A DNA stretch of 43,156 nucleotides from Isotricha intestinalis (lineage: Eukaryota > Ciliophora > Litostomatea > Vestibuliferida > Isotrichidae): positions 1 through 43,156 of the forward strand of contig JAJJLU010000447.1 of assembly GCA_023807065.1 (NCBI GenBank), in the 5' to 3' direction. Position numbers and translations under genes: made by a program. Below are positions 8,596 through 18,289 of this stretch, piece after piece; within the stretch, counting starts at the first letter, position 1, and the number at the start of each line of letters is the position of its first letter. Under the pieces are notes generated by a model that was not told the origin of the DNA, did no database searches, and saw only the letters and a program-made list of their open reading frames with translations.

Positions 8596-10323
8596 ATGGA
8601 AACGGTATACTTAATTATATTATTGATAGCACTATTTTCAATAATTCATTCAGAAAAAAACATTAAAAAAAAAAAAATAGAAGAAACCTTGAATTTAATA
8701 AAAACAGAAAATTCAAATATAGAATCTCTAATAAACACTTTTAATGATTCTTTCTCATTTTTAGAAAAAGAACTTTTTACACAAAATATAATAAATCCTT
8801 TAGAAATAGAAAACAAAAACAAAAATATATTTAAACCTCTTTCTCCATCCTTAGAAAATCTAATAATGAAACATAATGAACCTTTTGAATGGAATTTATT
8901 GGTATCTAAAAATAAACCACCATCAGAAAGAAAAGGACAAAGTTCAATAATAATAGATAATTACTTAATAATATTTGGCGGTTGTGATTTAGAAGACAAT
9001 TGCTTTAATGATTTATATTTTTTTGATTTACAAAAAAGATTTTGGGAAAAAATAATTTGTGAAGGAGAAATCCCATCATCAAGGCAATTTCATACTGCAA
9101 ATTTATATGGGAATAAAATGATAATTTATGGTGGAAATAAAGGTTCTGATTTGAAAAATGATTTATATTCTTTTGATATAATTAAAAGACAATGGAAAAA
9201 ATTAAATTATAAAAATCAATTAAATGAAGGAAGAAAAAGTCATAATGCTATAATAGATAATAAAGGTAGATTATTTGTTTTTGGAGGTTATACTTCAAAA
9301 GGTTATTCTAATGATATTTTTATTATAAATTTATTAGAAGAAAAATTTGAAACAATTAATGTTAAAGGAAATGTTCCTTCACCAAGAGAAAATTTTATTT
9401 TTGAATTTGGTAATAATTATATTTATTTATTTGGTGGTTTTCATGAAGGTGGTTCATTAAACGATTTATATAAATTTAATACTGAAATTTTCCTATGGGA
9501 AAGTATTGAATTAGAAAATTATCCTCAATCAAAAGAAGGTTTTTCTTCAATTATAATTGGAGATGAAATATATATTAATGGAGGATGTGATTATAAAACA
9601 AAATCTTGTTCAGGGAAAACTTATGTTTTTAATCTTAAAGATCAACAATTTACAGAAATTAAATCTAAAATAATTCAACCAAGATATCATTCTTCATTTA
9701 ATTTTTATAGAGGAAATTTAATAATTTTTGGTGGATGTGAATTTGATAAAAAATGCTTTAATGATATTTATAAAATGAATATTACATATATATGTCCAAA
9801 TAATTGTAATAATAACGGTTATTGTAATGAAAAAATTGGATGTATATGCTATAATAATTTTTATGAAAGTGATTGTTCAAAAAAAGTGATTTGTGGAAAT
9901 GATTGTAATAATAGAGGGAAATGCTTATTAAATGGAAATTGTAAATGTGAACATTTTTATACTGGAAAAAATTGTGAAATTAATTTAGGTTGTGAAAAAA
10001 ATTGTACTAGTGAAAAAAATGGTATTTGTGATATGAAAAAAAATATTTGTATTTGTAATGAAGGTTTTGAAGGAGAATATTGTCAAAATGAAATTAAAGA
10101 AAAATTAAATTTTTATGGAAATCAAAATAATACAATTCAAATGGAAGAACAACAAATTTTAATTCAAGAATATAGTAAAACTGGTAAAAATAAAAATTTG
10201 AAATTATTAAATGATATGAAAAATTCTTTCAATTTTATTATTTTAACAGCAATTTTTATTTTTGTTTTTTGTTGTTATACTTTTAATTTTATTATTAAAC
10301 AAAAAGAAATGAAAAATGAATAA
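8596..10323 (+). CDS. Kelch-repeat / EGF-like type I membrane protein
   Basis: The 575-residue protein has a clear signal peptide (residues 1-20, core VYLIILLIALFSII). Six Kelch blades follow, each with the diagnostic Gly-Gly pair: IIFGGCD, IIYGGNK, FVFGGYT, YLFGGFH, YINGGCD and IIFGGCE, spanning about residues 95-395. Blade spacing of about 50 residues indicates a six-bladed propeller. Three Cys-rich EGF/tenascin-like modules come next (about 399-500; CPNNCNNNGYC, CGNDCNNRGKC, CEKNCTSEKNGIC). One transmembrane helix lies near 544-566 (FIILTAIFIFVFCCYTFNFII), followed by a short basic cytoplasmic tail. The order propeller, EGF, membrane anchor recalls the attractin arrangement, though much smaller and without CUB or C-type lectin domains. 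It should be a cell-surface or endomembrane binding protein. It converges with the next gene, leaving 35 bp between stop codons. Confidence 0.85.
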   Translation: METVYLIILLIALFSIIHSEKNIKKKKIEETLNLIKTENSNIESLINTFNDSFSFLEKELFTQNIINPLEIENKNKNIFKPLSPSLENLIMKHNEPFEWNLLVSKNKPPSERKGQSSIIIDNYLIIFGGCDLEDNCFNDLYFFDLQKRFWEKIICEGEIPSSRQFHTANLYGNKMIIYGGNKGSDLKNDLYSFDIIKRQWKKLNYKNQLNEGRKSHNAIIDNKGRLFVFGGYTSKGYSNDIFIINLLEEKFETINVKGNVPSPRENFIFEFGNNYIYLFGGFHEGGSLNDLYKFNTEIFLWESIELENYPQSKEGFSSIIIGDEIYINGGCDYKTKSCSGKTYVFNLKDQQFTEIKSKIIQPRYHSSFNFYRGNLIIFGGCEFDKKCFNDIYKMNITYICPNNCNNNGYCNEKIGCICYNNFYESDCSKKVICGNDCNNRGKCLLNGNCKCEHFYTGKNCEINLGCEKNCTSEKNGICDMKKNICICNEGFEGEYCQNEIKEKLNFYGNQNNTIQMEEQQILIQEYSKTGKNKNLKLLNDMKNSFNFIILTAIFIFVFCCYTFNFIIKQKEMKNE

Positions 10324-10358
10324 TTTTATATTATAAATATTTTTAATAATAAACAAAT

Positions 10359-11843
10359 TTAAAGTTTTTCAAAATTTAACGGTAATATATTATATAAAGA
10401 ATTTATAAAATATTCTTTATCGTCTAATATTCTTAGAAATTTTTGTGAACCATCTCTCAATATATTCACAAATAATTGATATTTATTATAGAGTGTTACT
10501 CTGTCATTTTCAATTAAAACTAAATGATTAATTAAGTTAGTTAATCTTGTTTGAACTTCTTCTTTATTTGTTTGCATTAATAATTTATTTATATAATCAC
10601 TCATTTCTTTTATTTTTTTTGCAATTATAGTAAATAAATTTTCAATATAAGATTGAGATTTGTCTAATTCCATAAAAGATTTTTTAAAATAGTTTTTAAA
10701 CTTTTTAAAATTTTCAATATTCATAAAAACATTTGGATTTGATTCATAACATTTAAAATTATAGATATTATTATTTATACTCTTTATTTCCAAAAAAAAT
10801 TTATACATAAGTTCATAAAGTGATATAACTATTTTATTTGAAAAAAATTTAGGAACACCTTCATTTAATAAACTGTTTTGTTCTTTTTCTGAATTATTAT
10901 TTGAATATCCATAAAATTTATTTTGATTATAATTATTAATTATATTAAAAGTGTTAAATGTTTGTGTAATATTAATATTTTGGGGATTTCCTAGAACATT
11001 AATTTTATTTTCTATAAATTTTTGATTTGTTTTTTTATTAAGAAATGATAAATCTAATCGATTTAATATTGATTTTTTTATAATTATCCTATTCTTATTA
11101 TTGCTAATTATAATATTTTCATTTATTGGTTTATTATTTTTTGATTTTTTACTATCGTTAATTTTTAATGATAAAATCCTTTTTTTTTTTCTTCTGTGAT
11201 TTCTTCTAAAATTGGATACAAAACCTCTATTTTTGTGTCTATCTAAATCAATTTTGTCGATATCACTAAAAATTGTTTTTAAATTTCCAAATAAATTATT
11301 CATATTTATTACTTCCATGAAACAAATTCTGCACATTACTTTTGGAATAAAAAATTTCCAATTAATCAAATAATTACTATTACATTTTTCAAGGTCATAT
11401 TTATTATTAACATAATTTTGATGATTTATAAAAACAATTTTTTTCAAAAAACAAAAACAATATTTTAAATAACTAAGTAATTCTTTTCTATTTAAAAAAT
11501 AAAGAAGATCTTTTGAATTTGAATATTTAATTCTACATTTAAAACAAGTTCCATCTTCAATATTATTTAATCCTTTTTTTTCAAAATAATTTTCAATTTT
11601 ATTTGAAATATTCATTAATCTTCTTATTTCTTTTTGAGGAATCATTTCTAAATCATTTTCAAATTCATTTAATGATATTTCATTTATTGAATTATTATTA
11701 TTTTCATCTTCATTCAATTCTATAATATTAAATCCATTGAATTTAATTATCTTTTGATTACATTCATTTTCAGAAAAAGATTTAAAAGGAATTGAAATAA
11801 TGTTATTATTGTTTTTATTAGCTTTTGATAAGTTTTTCTTCAT
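10359..11843 (-). CDS. Unknown protein with a split CxxC...CxxC (possible zinc-binding) region
   Basis: The 494-residue protein has an Asn-rich, partly acidic N-terminus. Two Cys pairs, C100-x2-C103 (GTCFKCRIK) and C171-x2-C174 (KVMCRICFMEV), bracket a helical stretch that contains further Cys (129, 131, 154). This spacing suggests a structural zinc site, possibly with an inserted segment, but I recognise no named finger. A very basic patch follows (about 207-223, RRNHRRKKKRIL), a possible nuclear-localisation or RNA/DNA-contact region. The C-terminal 150 residues are predicted helical (YELMYKFFLEIKS, LFTIIAKKIKEMSDYI). No signal peptide or membrane helix is seen. It is convergent with the Kelch-EGF gene. 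Function unknown. Confidence 0.7.
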   Translation of the reverse strand: MKKNLSKANKNNNNIISIPFKSFSENECNQKIIKFNGFNIIELNEDENNNNSINEISLNEFENDLEMIPQKEIRRLMNISNKIENYFEKKGLNNIEDGTCFKCRIKYSNSKDLLYFLNRKELLSYLKYCFCFLKKIVFINHQNYVNNKYDLEKCNSNYLINWKFFIPKVMCRICFMEVINMNNLFGNLKTIFSDIDKIDLDRHKNRGFVSNFRRNHRRKKKRILSLKINDSKKSKNNKPINENIIISNNKNRIIIKKSILNRLDLSFLNKKTNQKFIENKINVLGNPQNINITQTFNTFNIINNYNQNKFYGYSNNNSEKEQNSLLNEGVPKFFSNKIVISLYELMYKFFLEIKSINNNIYNFKCYESNPNVFMNIENFKKFKNYFKKSFMELDKSQSYIENLFTIIAKKIKEMSDYINKLLMQTNKEEVQTRLTNLINHLVLIENDRVTLYNKYQLFVNILRDGSQKFLRILDDKEYFINSLYNILPLNFEKL

Positions 11844-12170
11844 TGATTTAAAAAAATATAATTAGTATTCTTTTATGATGATTTTTTGGATTGAAATTTA
11901 ATAATTATAAAAAATATTTATATATAAAAATTGGATTTTGTAAGAAATAGAATAAAGAAAATAAAAAAACTGTTTTTATTTTATGATAAATTTAACAATT
12001 TTATTAAGATGTTTTCTTTTTAAATTCAATAAAATAAATTAATAAAGAAAAATGAAAAAAAAAAAAAACCAAAATTAAAATGAATCAAATACAGGATATG
12101 TAAAAATTTATTTATATTTTTATTTAAATAATTGCATTTTTTCATTTATTATTAAAATTAAAAATTTTAT
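11844..12170. other. Intergenic AT-rich spacer
   Basis: A 327-bp gap between two minus-strand genes. It contains an A13 run near 12057 and otherwise only AT-rich sequence. No gene or structured element is seen. Confidence 0.6.
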
Positions 12171-12983
12171 TTATATTTTCTTATTCTCAAACTCCAATTC
12201 CTTTTTAAAAAATTTTACACAATTTTTTAAAAGGTTTTCAAACTTTAATTTTATAATTTCAGAATTTTTGACCTTTTCATTATTATTAAATAGCCTATTT
12301 ACTTTACTATGAGAGATTAAAAGAATTGATTTTTCATAACGAAAGATAATCCATAATAAAAAAATTCTAACTCTTATTTTAAATAATTTTCTTAATTCTG
12401 GTTCAGGCTTTTCTTCATTTTTTCCTGAATCAATCCACCAAAATTCTTTAGTGATAAAATTTAAATTTACATTTGTTTTATTTGATTCAACATATTCTTT
12501 TAATTTTTTTAAACTCATTCCTTTATTTTTATCTTTATCAGTTAAAGCTTCTCTAATTAAATCAGTAATTATATATTCAACATTATTATTTTGTGATTTA
12601 AAATATGTTTCAATATGATAAAAGGTTTGTAAAGATCTTTTCAAAGGAGAAATAAATATAGAATCAAATGAAATTTGTAAATCTCTTAATAAATATAAAA
12701 TTAATTCTGTTTGATTAATTCCTTCTTGTGTCAGTTTTGAATCATATATTTTTCTAGAATTTATTCCTTTAATTATATTATGTTCTGCTTGAGCATGTCT
12801 TAAAAAATAAATTTGTTTTTCATTTAATATAGATGTTATTAATTTTATTAAATCTTTTATATGAATTTTAGATAAAATTTTAGATTTTAAATTATTTGAA
12901 AATTCAGTTATATTTTGATTTCCTTCCAGAATAGATGACTCTATTATTTCTAAAATTTCTTTTTTTATAGCAGAATGATCCAT
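12171..12983 (-). CDS. Histidine phosphatase superfamily protein (phosphoglycerate mutase-like)
   Basis: The 270-residue protein carries the signature LRHAQAEHN at about residues 61-69, whose His is the phospho-acceptor in this family. It then has LTQEGINQTELILYLL, the SPLKRSLQTFYHIE segment supplying the second Arg, LIREALTDK with the acidic proton donor, and LLISHSKVNRLF with the second catalytic His. All core residues of branch-1 histidine phosphatases are therefore present, so it should be active. The REALTDK region and the WWIDSG segment resemble the uncharacterised fungal/plant PGM-like phosphatases rather than glycolytic mutase. The first 57 residues are an extra helical extension. Substrate unknown; a small phosphometabolite or phosphoprotein is possible. 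It lies 169 bp downstream of the potassium channel gene on the same strand. Confidence 0.85.
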   Translation of the reverse strand: MDHSAIKKEILEIIESSILEGNQNITEFSNNLKSKILSKIHIKDLIKLITSILNEKQIYFLRHAQAEHNIIKGINSRKIYDSKLTQEGINQTELILYLLRDLQISFDSIFISPLKRSLQTFYHIETYFKSQNNNVEYIITDLIREALTDKDKNKGMSLKKLKEYVESNKTNVNLNFITKEFWWIDSGKNEEKPEPELRKLFKIRVRIFLLWIIFRYEKSILLISHSKVNRLFNNNEKVKNSEIIKLKFENLLKNCVKFFKKELEFENKKI

Positions 12984-13152
12984 TATTTTTTATTTCATAA
13001 TGATTAAAGAATTATATTTATAACATTAGTTTTAACTTTATAATAATTTATTTATTAATTTTATATATTTTCTCCTCAGAAGTTATTTTTGTTTATTTTA
13101 CTAATATTATAAATAATATAGATTTTAACTGAGTGTATCTATAAAAAATCTA

Positions 13153-15066
13153 TTATTGTTCTAAATTATCTATAAAATCAATATCACTATTTTTTTTCTT
13201 TGAAATAATAGGAGAAACAGATTTGACAATAATTTGATTAGATTTTTGAGAATTATCTTTATTTTTAATATTTAAATCTTCTTTATTCTTTTTTCTCTCA
13301 TCTTTATTTTTACTTTGATTCAATTCATTATCCTTAATTTTAAATTTACTTAAATTATGAGAACCCCCCATATGAGAAATTCTTCCTTTTTTATTCTTTG
13401 TAACATTTTTCATATATAAATTATTATTAATTTCAATAATATACTTTGCAATTTTTTCCTGTCTTTTAAGAATAGGATCCATAGAATCTGAAATGTTTTT
13501 TTGAATATTTTCAATTTTATCTAATTTTCCTTCAGTAGTTTGCAAAATATCTAATTTAGAATTTAATTCTTTAATATCACTTAATAATTTTCCTTCTAAA
13601 AACTTTAACATTTCATCAACTGGAATACTAAAAGAAGTAGCTAATTTAAAATCACTTTTAAACATTGAAACAGCTCTTTTTAATTTAGTTAATAAGATAA
13701 ATCTTTTAATTAATATAGTTTTAGTTCCTCCTTCTTCACTATATTTAATATTTGAACCTTTGTGATTGAATCCTTTAATTCTTCTTTCAAATAAATATCT
13801 CATTTTACATAAAATTCCAATAACATTCCCAGCTTTATTAAAAGCATTATCATCTGCTTTCATTTTATTTAAAAGTGAATAAGCTTTTTTTTCTTCATCT
13901 GTAAATTCAATTAAATTTCCTAATGAAACAATAATAATAGAAACTAATAGCATTCCTAATATAGAAGCAATTATTATAACAATTCTACCAAAATGACTTC
14001 TTGGAAATTCATCTCCATAACCTACAGTAACCATAGTAATAATTATTAACCAAATACAATTTAATAAATATGCTAAATCATTTTGTTCTGACAAATTTTT
14101 TGCTTGTGTTTGATAATCCATTACTCCATATTCTCCTATTCTTACAAAATAAGCACATATTGAAATTACTACTATTGTAACAAAGAATAATGCTATATAT
14201 GGTCTATATGTTAATTCTGCTTTAAATGCAAATGATAATCCACTATCTACATTATATTTATTACAAAGAGATATCGCTTCATCACTTGTCCATTTTGAAA
14301 AATAGGAATATACACGAATTATTAAATAACATTTTAATATTACAAATGCTACAATTAGGGAATTTAGATTATATACAAAATATAAATCTAACATTGTCCC
14401 ACTTAAAATATGATTTTGAAAAGGAGGGTAGAATATTATTACAAATAATATTTCTATTATTTCTCTCCATAATAATCCACTTGATACTATACCATCATAT
14501 TTTGATAACTTATTTTCAAGTTTTAACATTTTTAAAAGAAGGGAATATCTTATTACTACAAATACTACTGAAAATCCTACTATAAAAATATTTAAAAATC
14601 TACATAAATTTTCAGTGCTTGATAATTTTCTATTCCCCATTATATGAATATTTTCTGGTGAAATTAATTCATTTGTTTTATCATAATATTCGTCATTTTT
14701 AATTATATATATTTCATTATCTATAATTGTAATTACAATATTACAAAAAGCTAATAAACCTATAATAACATCTACATATTTTATTTTTAATCTTGTTCTT
14801 TCATAAACTGATTTTGATTTATGTATATTTAATTCTGAATTTATATCTAAACCTACATTATTTTGAATAGATTTTCTCTTTTCTTCTTCGTCATCTAATC
14901 TTTTTCTTCTAATACTACATCTTCTTTTCCCTTTTTTTATATTTTTAACTTCTAAAACATTTAAATATTGCATAATATTATTATTTGTAAGAATATCTTT
15001 TTCATCATTTTTTCCTGTTTTATTTGAAGTGTGATTTGTATTTATTTGATTTTCATTAGGAATCAT
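13153..15066 (-). CDS. Small-conductance-type (SK-like) Ca2+-activated K+ channel
   Basis: The 637-residue protein has a basic cytosolic N-terminus (to about 94) and then six membrane helices. S1 is DVIIGLLAFCNIVITII and S6 is IVIIIASILGMLLVSIIIVSL. The pore loop ends in TMVTVGYGD at about 344-352, the canonical K+ selectivity filter. S4 is not a regular Arg/Lys ladder, as in SK channels, which are weakly voltage-sensitive. Directly after S6 comes FTDEEKKAYSLLNKMKADD, closely like the calmodulin-binding domain of SK channels. A coiled coil (about 475-540) and a Lys/Asn-rich tail follow. Expected role: K+ efflux at the plasma membrane, gated by Ca2+-calmodulin, shaping membrane potential and ciliary or contractile behaviour. 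It is divergent with the gene at 15146, with 79 bp between the two ATGs. Confidence 0.9.
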   Translation of the reverse strand: MIPNENQINTNHTSNKTGKNDEKDILTNNNIMQYLNVLEVKNIKKGKRRCSIRRKRLDDEEEKRKSIQNNVGLDINSELNIHKSKSVYERTRLKIKYVDVIIGLLAFCNIVITIIDNEIYIIKNDEYYDKTNELISPENIHIMGNRKLSSTENLCRFLNIFIVGFSVVFVVIRYSLLLKMLKLENKLSKYDGIVSSGLLWREIIEILFVIIFYPPFQNHILSGTMLDLYFVYNLNSLIVAFVILKCYLIIRVYSYFSKWTSDEAISLCNKYNVDSGLSFAFKAELTYRPYIALFFVTIVVISICAYFVRIGEYGVMDYQTQAKNLSEQNDLAYLLNCIWLIIITMVTVGYGDEFPRSHFGRIVIIIASILGMLLVSIIIVSLGNLIEFTDEEKKAYSLLNKMKADDNAFNKAGNVIGILCKMRYLFERRIKGFNHKGSNIKYSEEGGTKTILIKRFILLTKLKRAVSMFKSDFKLATSFSIPVDEMLKFLEGKLLSDIKELNSKLDILQTTEGKLDKIENIQKNISDSMDPILKRQEKIAKYIIEINNNLYMKNVTKNKKGRISHMGGSHNLSKFKIKDNELNQSKNKDERKKNKEDLNIKNKDNSQKSNQIIVKSVSPIISKKKNSDIDFIDNLEQ

Positions 15067-15145
15067 TTAATTTATTTTTTTCTTTTTATTTCATATTTGA
15101 AAAAAAATATTCATATAATTATTTAATGAATTTGATATTTATTAA

Positions 15146-15790
15146 ATGTTTGCAAGATTAGGTGCAATTGCATTTGCAGCTCGTTCAAAAACTAAAAGAG
15201 ATATTTTAGAAGATCCAGAACTAATGAAAATCTTATCAACAAAAGCTCAATTTTATAAATTTAGAACTTTTCCTATGTCACTATGGATTTTTGGCGTAAT
15301 AAATTTAATAGTTGCAGTTCTTTTAAATTATTATCTTTTTGTAGTTATAAAAAAAGGTGAAGGAGAAGGATTATTTATATTATATTTTGTAATGTTTTTA
15401 TTTTATTTAGTTGGATTTGTTGTTATTTATGCTGGAAAAATGGAAACTGTAATAATAGATAAAAAAAAAGGAATTATAAGAAAAACTTTAATAAATTGTT
15501 TTCTTTCTAAAATTGAATATGTTAAATCTATTGACAATCTTGTTAAAATTGAAATGGTTAAAAAAGGTCATATTAGAAATAATAGTGATTCAACAAGATA
15601 TTATATTAGATATACTTTTAAAGATAAATTTATCATGGAATGGGGAGAGACTTATTCTTTTTATGAAATTCAAAAAAAATATAGAATATCTAAAGCTATT
15701 TTACAAGGGGAAGTCATTGTAGAACAAGCTAAAATTTATTTAGTTAAAGATGAAACTGTAGATTATACTTCTTATTATAATTCATTTTAA
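15146..15790 (+). CDS. Small two-helix membrane protein with a C-terminal beta-rich domain
   Basis: The 214-residue protein has a cytosolic N-terminal stretch with a basic patch (RSKTKRD, then acidic EDPE). Two hydrophobic helices lie at about 46-68 (LWIFGVINLIVAVLLNYYLFVVI) and 76-96 (LFILYFVMFLFYLVGFVVIYA), forming a hairpin. The remaining 115 residues look beta-rich (METVIIDKKKGIIRKTL, RYYIRYTFKDKFIMEWGE). This arrangement recalls bacterial-PH-like membrane proteins in which a helix pair precedes a small beta domain, but I cannot name the family. The start at 15146 is the first ATG in frame. The close head-to-head arrangement with the SK channel suggests shared transcriptional control (inference). 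The gap to the Pumilio gene downstream is only 74 bp. Confidence 0.75.
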   Translation: MFARLGAIAFAARSKTKRDILEDPELMKILSTKAQFYKFRTFPMSLWIFGVINLIVAVLLNYYLFVVIKKGEGEGLFILYFVMFLFYLVGFVVIYAGKMETVIIDKKKGIIRKTLINCFLSKIEYVKSIDNLVKIEMVKKGHIRNNSDSTRYYIRYTFKDKFIMEWGETYSFYEIQKKYRISKAILQGEVIVEQAKIYLVKDETVDYTSYYNSF

Positions 15791-15864
15791 TAATTTTATC
15801 AAAACAAATTTATAATATTTTTTTTTATTTATTTTTTTTTATATACGTCATTTTTATATATAAT

Positions 15865-18180
15865 ATGATTGTCGCTTTAGAAAATCAACATTTTAAATTT
15901 AATAAAAAAGGATTATTTTCAAAAATGAATTTGAGTGATTTAAAAAGAAATAAAAGTTGCGAAAATTTATATCATCCAAAATTGAATGAAAAAAAGAAAA
16001 AATTACCAAGAAAAAAAACAATAAAAATTCAATTTCAAAAAACAATAAAATCTAATGAACAAAAAACTAAAGAACTTACAAATCAACAAAATTTAAATCT
16101 ATTAAATGCAAAAAGTTCACATAATTTAAATGTCATTCAAAATATAATAAATTCAAATAAAGATATTAGTAATTTATCATCATCAATGGGAAAAAATTTT
16201 GTATTAAAAAGTGATTATTTACATAAAAGTCATGAACAAAATAATTATAAAAAAGAAGAATCAAATCCTTGGTTTTCTTATTATGGAGTTGAAAAACCAC
16301 CAAAAAATATTGTCAATGATTATTTATTATTTGTACAAAAATTTAAAGGAGATATAGATGATTATCAAGAACTTTTTGATAACAATGAAAGTTATATAAA
16401 TAAAAATAAAAAAGAAATTATTATCAGTACTTATGTTGATGATGAGGAAACTATTAAATATTATGATGTTAATGATTGTGATAATGAAAGTGAAAATGAT
16501 GATGAAGACAATAATCAAAACAATAATGAAAATAATCAAGAAAATTATCCTAAAAATAATTCATTGAATCAGAATTTAAATGGAAATTTCGATTATAATT
16601 ATAATAAATCCCAATTTTTATATAATAATAATTTCATAAATAATTCTCAAGATAATATGATATATAATCAAAATAATTATTTTCAACAAAATAATCACCA
16701 GTTTAATTGCCAAAATAATTATTATATGAATATACAAAAACAGGTAAATCAAAATTTTCAAATCTATAATCAAAATAGATTAATGAACAATTCTTTTCCG
16801 ATAAATATTCAAGATTTCAATTTCATTAATAATCCACAAAACAATAATTATTCCTTTAATAATCCAATAAGAAAACCACAAAATAACAATAATTTATTTT
16901 ATAATAATAATAATAATCAATATATAAAAAATAATAATACTTTTCATAATAATAATTCTTTTAAAAATAATAATAACAATATATATAATAATAAAAACAA
17001 TAAAGCTTTTAACTCTAACAATAATAAAAATTCAGAAAATATTTTTAACCATCAAAATATAGGATTAGAAAATTATAAAAATTATTCAGATACTTCATTA
17101 GCCAAAATAGCTCCATTTTTAATAAAAGATCAATCAGGTTGTAGATTTATTCAAGAAAAAATTCAAATGAATCCTTCTTTTGCAAATGATTTATTATTTC
17201 CTCAATTAAAAAATTCATTACAAGAATTAATATGTGATCAATTTGGAAATTATTTCTTTCAGGTTTTATTTGATGTATTATCTTTTGAAAATATATCTGA
17301 ATTTCTTACTTTAACTCAACAATTTTTTTTCCAAATATGCACTTCTTCTCATGGAACAAGAGTTATTCAAAAATTAATTGATAAAGTTACTGCATCTCCT
17401 ATTTTATTAAATAAATTTATATATAACATCTCTGGAGAAAATTTAAAAGAAATTATTAAGAATAATTATGGGAATCATATTATTCAAAAATTTTTATGTT
17501 GTGTACATAATTCTGAATATACTAATTTCATTTTTCAAATTGTTAAAGATAATTTTTTAGAAATAAATAATTCAAAACATGGTGTTTGTGTTGTACAAAA
17601 ATGTATTAGTGAAAGTGATGAAAATCAAAGACCAAAAATTTTAAATTTGATAATAAAAAATATTGAAATTATAATGAATGATCAATATGGAAATTATGTT
17701 ATTCAATATTTATTAGTTACAAATGATATAGATTTCAATGAAATAAAAGATATTATTGATAAAGTTTCTGAAAATATTATTTCATATTGTAAAAGAAAAT
17801 CAAGTGCAAATGTCATTGAAAAATGTTTTGAACATTCAAATGAAACTATAAGAAATATATTAGTAAATAGTATGTTAGAAAAAGATCCTCATTCAATTAT
17901 AGAATTATTAATGGATCCATTCGGCAATTATATTATTCAAAAAGCTTTAATGGTTGAAAAAGGTGAATTATATGATAAAATGTTGGAAATTATAAGTAAA
18001 GGTATAAATGAAATTAAAAAGGCAAATTATGGTAATAAATTAATTGTAAAATTACTTTCTAAACATAAAAAATTAGGTGAAATGATTAATAATACAGGTG
18101 AAACATTTAATGTTAATAATAATTATTGTAATGCTGATTATAATAATCAAAAACCATATTGTAATTATTATCATAATTAA
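15865..18180 (+). CDS. Pumilio/PUF-family RNA-binding protein
   Basis: The 771-residue protein has a disordered N-terminal half with a very Asn-rich region (about 210-400). A Pumilio homology domain follows at about 408-742. Eight repeats can be picked by their RNA-contact helices: GCRFIQEK, GNYFFQVL, GTRVIQKL, GNHIIQKF, GVCVVQKC, GNYVIQYL, SANVIEKC and GNYIIQKA, plus a terminal GNKLIVKL. Repeats 2, 4, 6 and 8 carry Asn-Tyr/His-Gln codes for U, and repeat 7 has Ala-Asn-Glu near the usual Ser-Asn-Glu code for G. By the known PUF code it should bind UGUA-type elements in mRNA 3' regions and repress or destabilise those mRNAs in the cytoplasm. Repeat 5 is unusual: Val574/Cys575/Gln578 replace the usual Cys-Arg-Gln, so base 4 may be read loosely. 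A short tail rich in Asn and Tyr ends the protein. Confidence 0.92.
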   Translation: MIVALENQHFKFNKKGLFSKMNLSDLKRNKSCENLYHPKLNEKKKKLPRKKTIKIQFQKTIKSNEQKTKELTNQQNLNLLNAKSSHNLNVIQNIINSNKDISNLSSSMGKNFVLKSDYLHKSHEQNNYKKEESNPWFSYYGVEKPPKNIVNDYLLFVQKFKGDIDDYQELFDNNESYINKNKKEIIISTYVDDEETIKYYDVNDCDNESENDDEDNNQNNNENNQENYPKNNSLNQNLNGNFDYNYNKSQFLYNNNFINNSQDNMIYNQNNYFQQNNHQFNCQNNYYMNIQKQVNQNFQIYNQNRLMNNSFPINIQDFNFINNPQNNNYSFNNPIRKPQNNNNLFYNNNNNQYIKNNNTFHNNNSFKNNNNNIYNNKNNKAFNSNNNKNSENIFNHQNIGLENYKNYSDTSLAKIAPFLIKDQSGCRFIQEKIQMNPSFANDLLFPQLKNSLQELICDQFGNYFFQVLFDVLSFENISEFLTLTQQFFFQICTSSHGTRVIQKLIDKVTASPILLNKFIYNISGENLKEIIKNNYGNHIIQKFLCCVHNSEYTNFIFQIVKDNFLEINNSKHGVCVVQKCISESDENQRPKILNLIIKNIEIIMNDQYGNYVIQYLLVTNDIDFNEIKDIIDKVSENIISYCKRKSSANVIEKCFEHSNETIRNILVNSMLEKDPHSIIELLMDPFGNYIIQKALMVEKGELYDKMLEIISKGINEIKKANYGNKLIVKLLSKHKKLGEMINNTGETFNVNNNYCNADYNNQKPYCNYYHN

Positions 18181-18289
18181 AATAATCATAATTAACTAAA
18201 TGGCATATTATGAATTATATGTTTTGGAAAAAAAGAGTATTTATATTATAATAGAAATTTTTTAAATATATATATTAATTTTTTTATAA

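Noticed and set aside
14226..14585. 119-codon plus-strand frame inside the K+ channel gene
   Set aside because: Antisense to the strongly conserved membrane region of the channel; hydrophobic only because of that.
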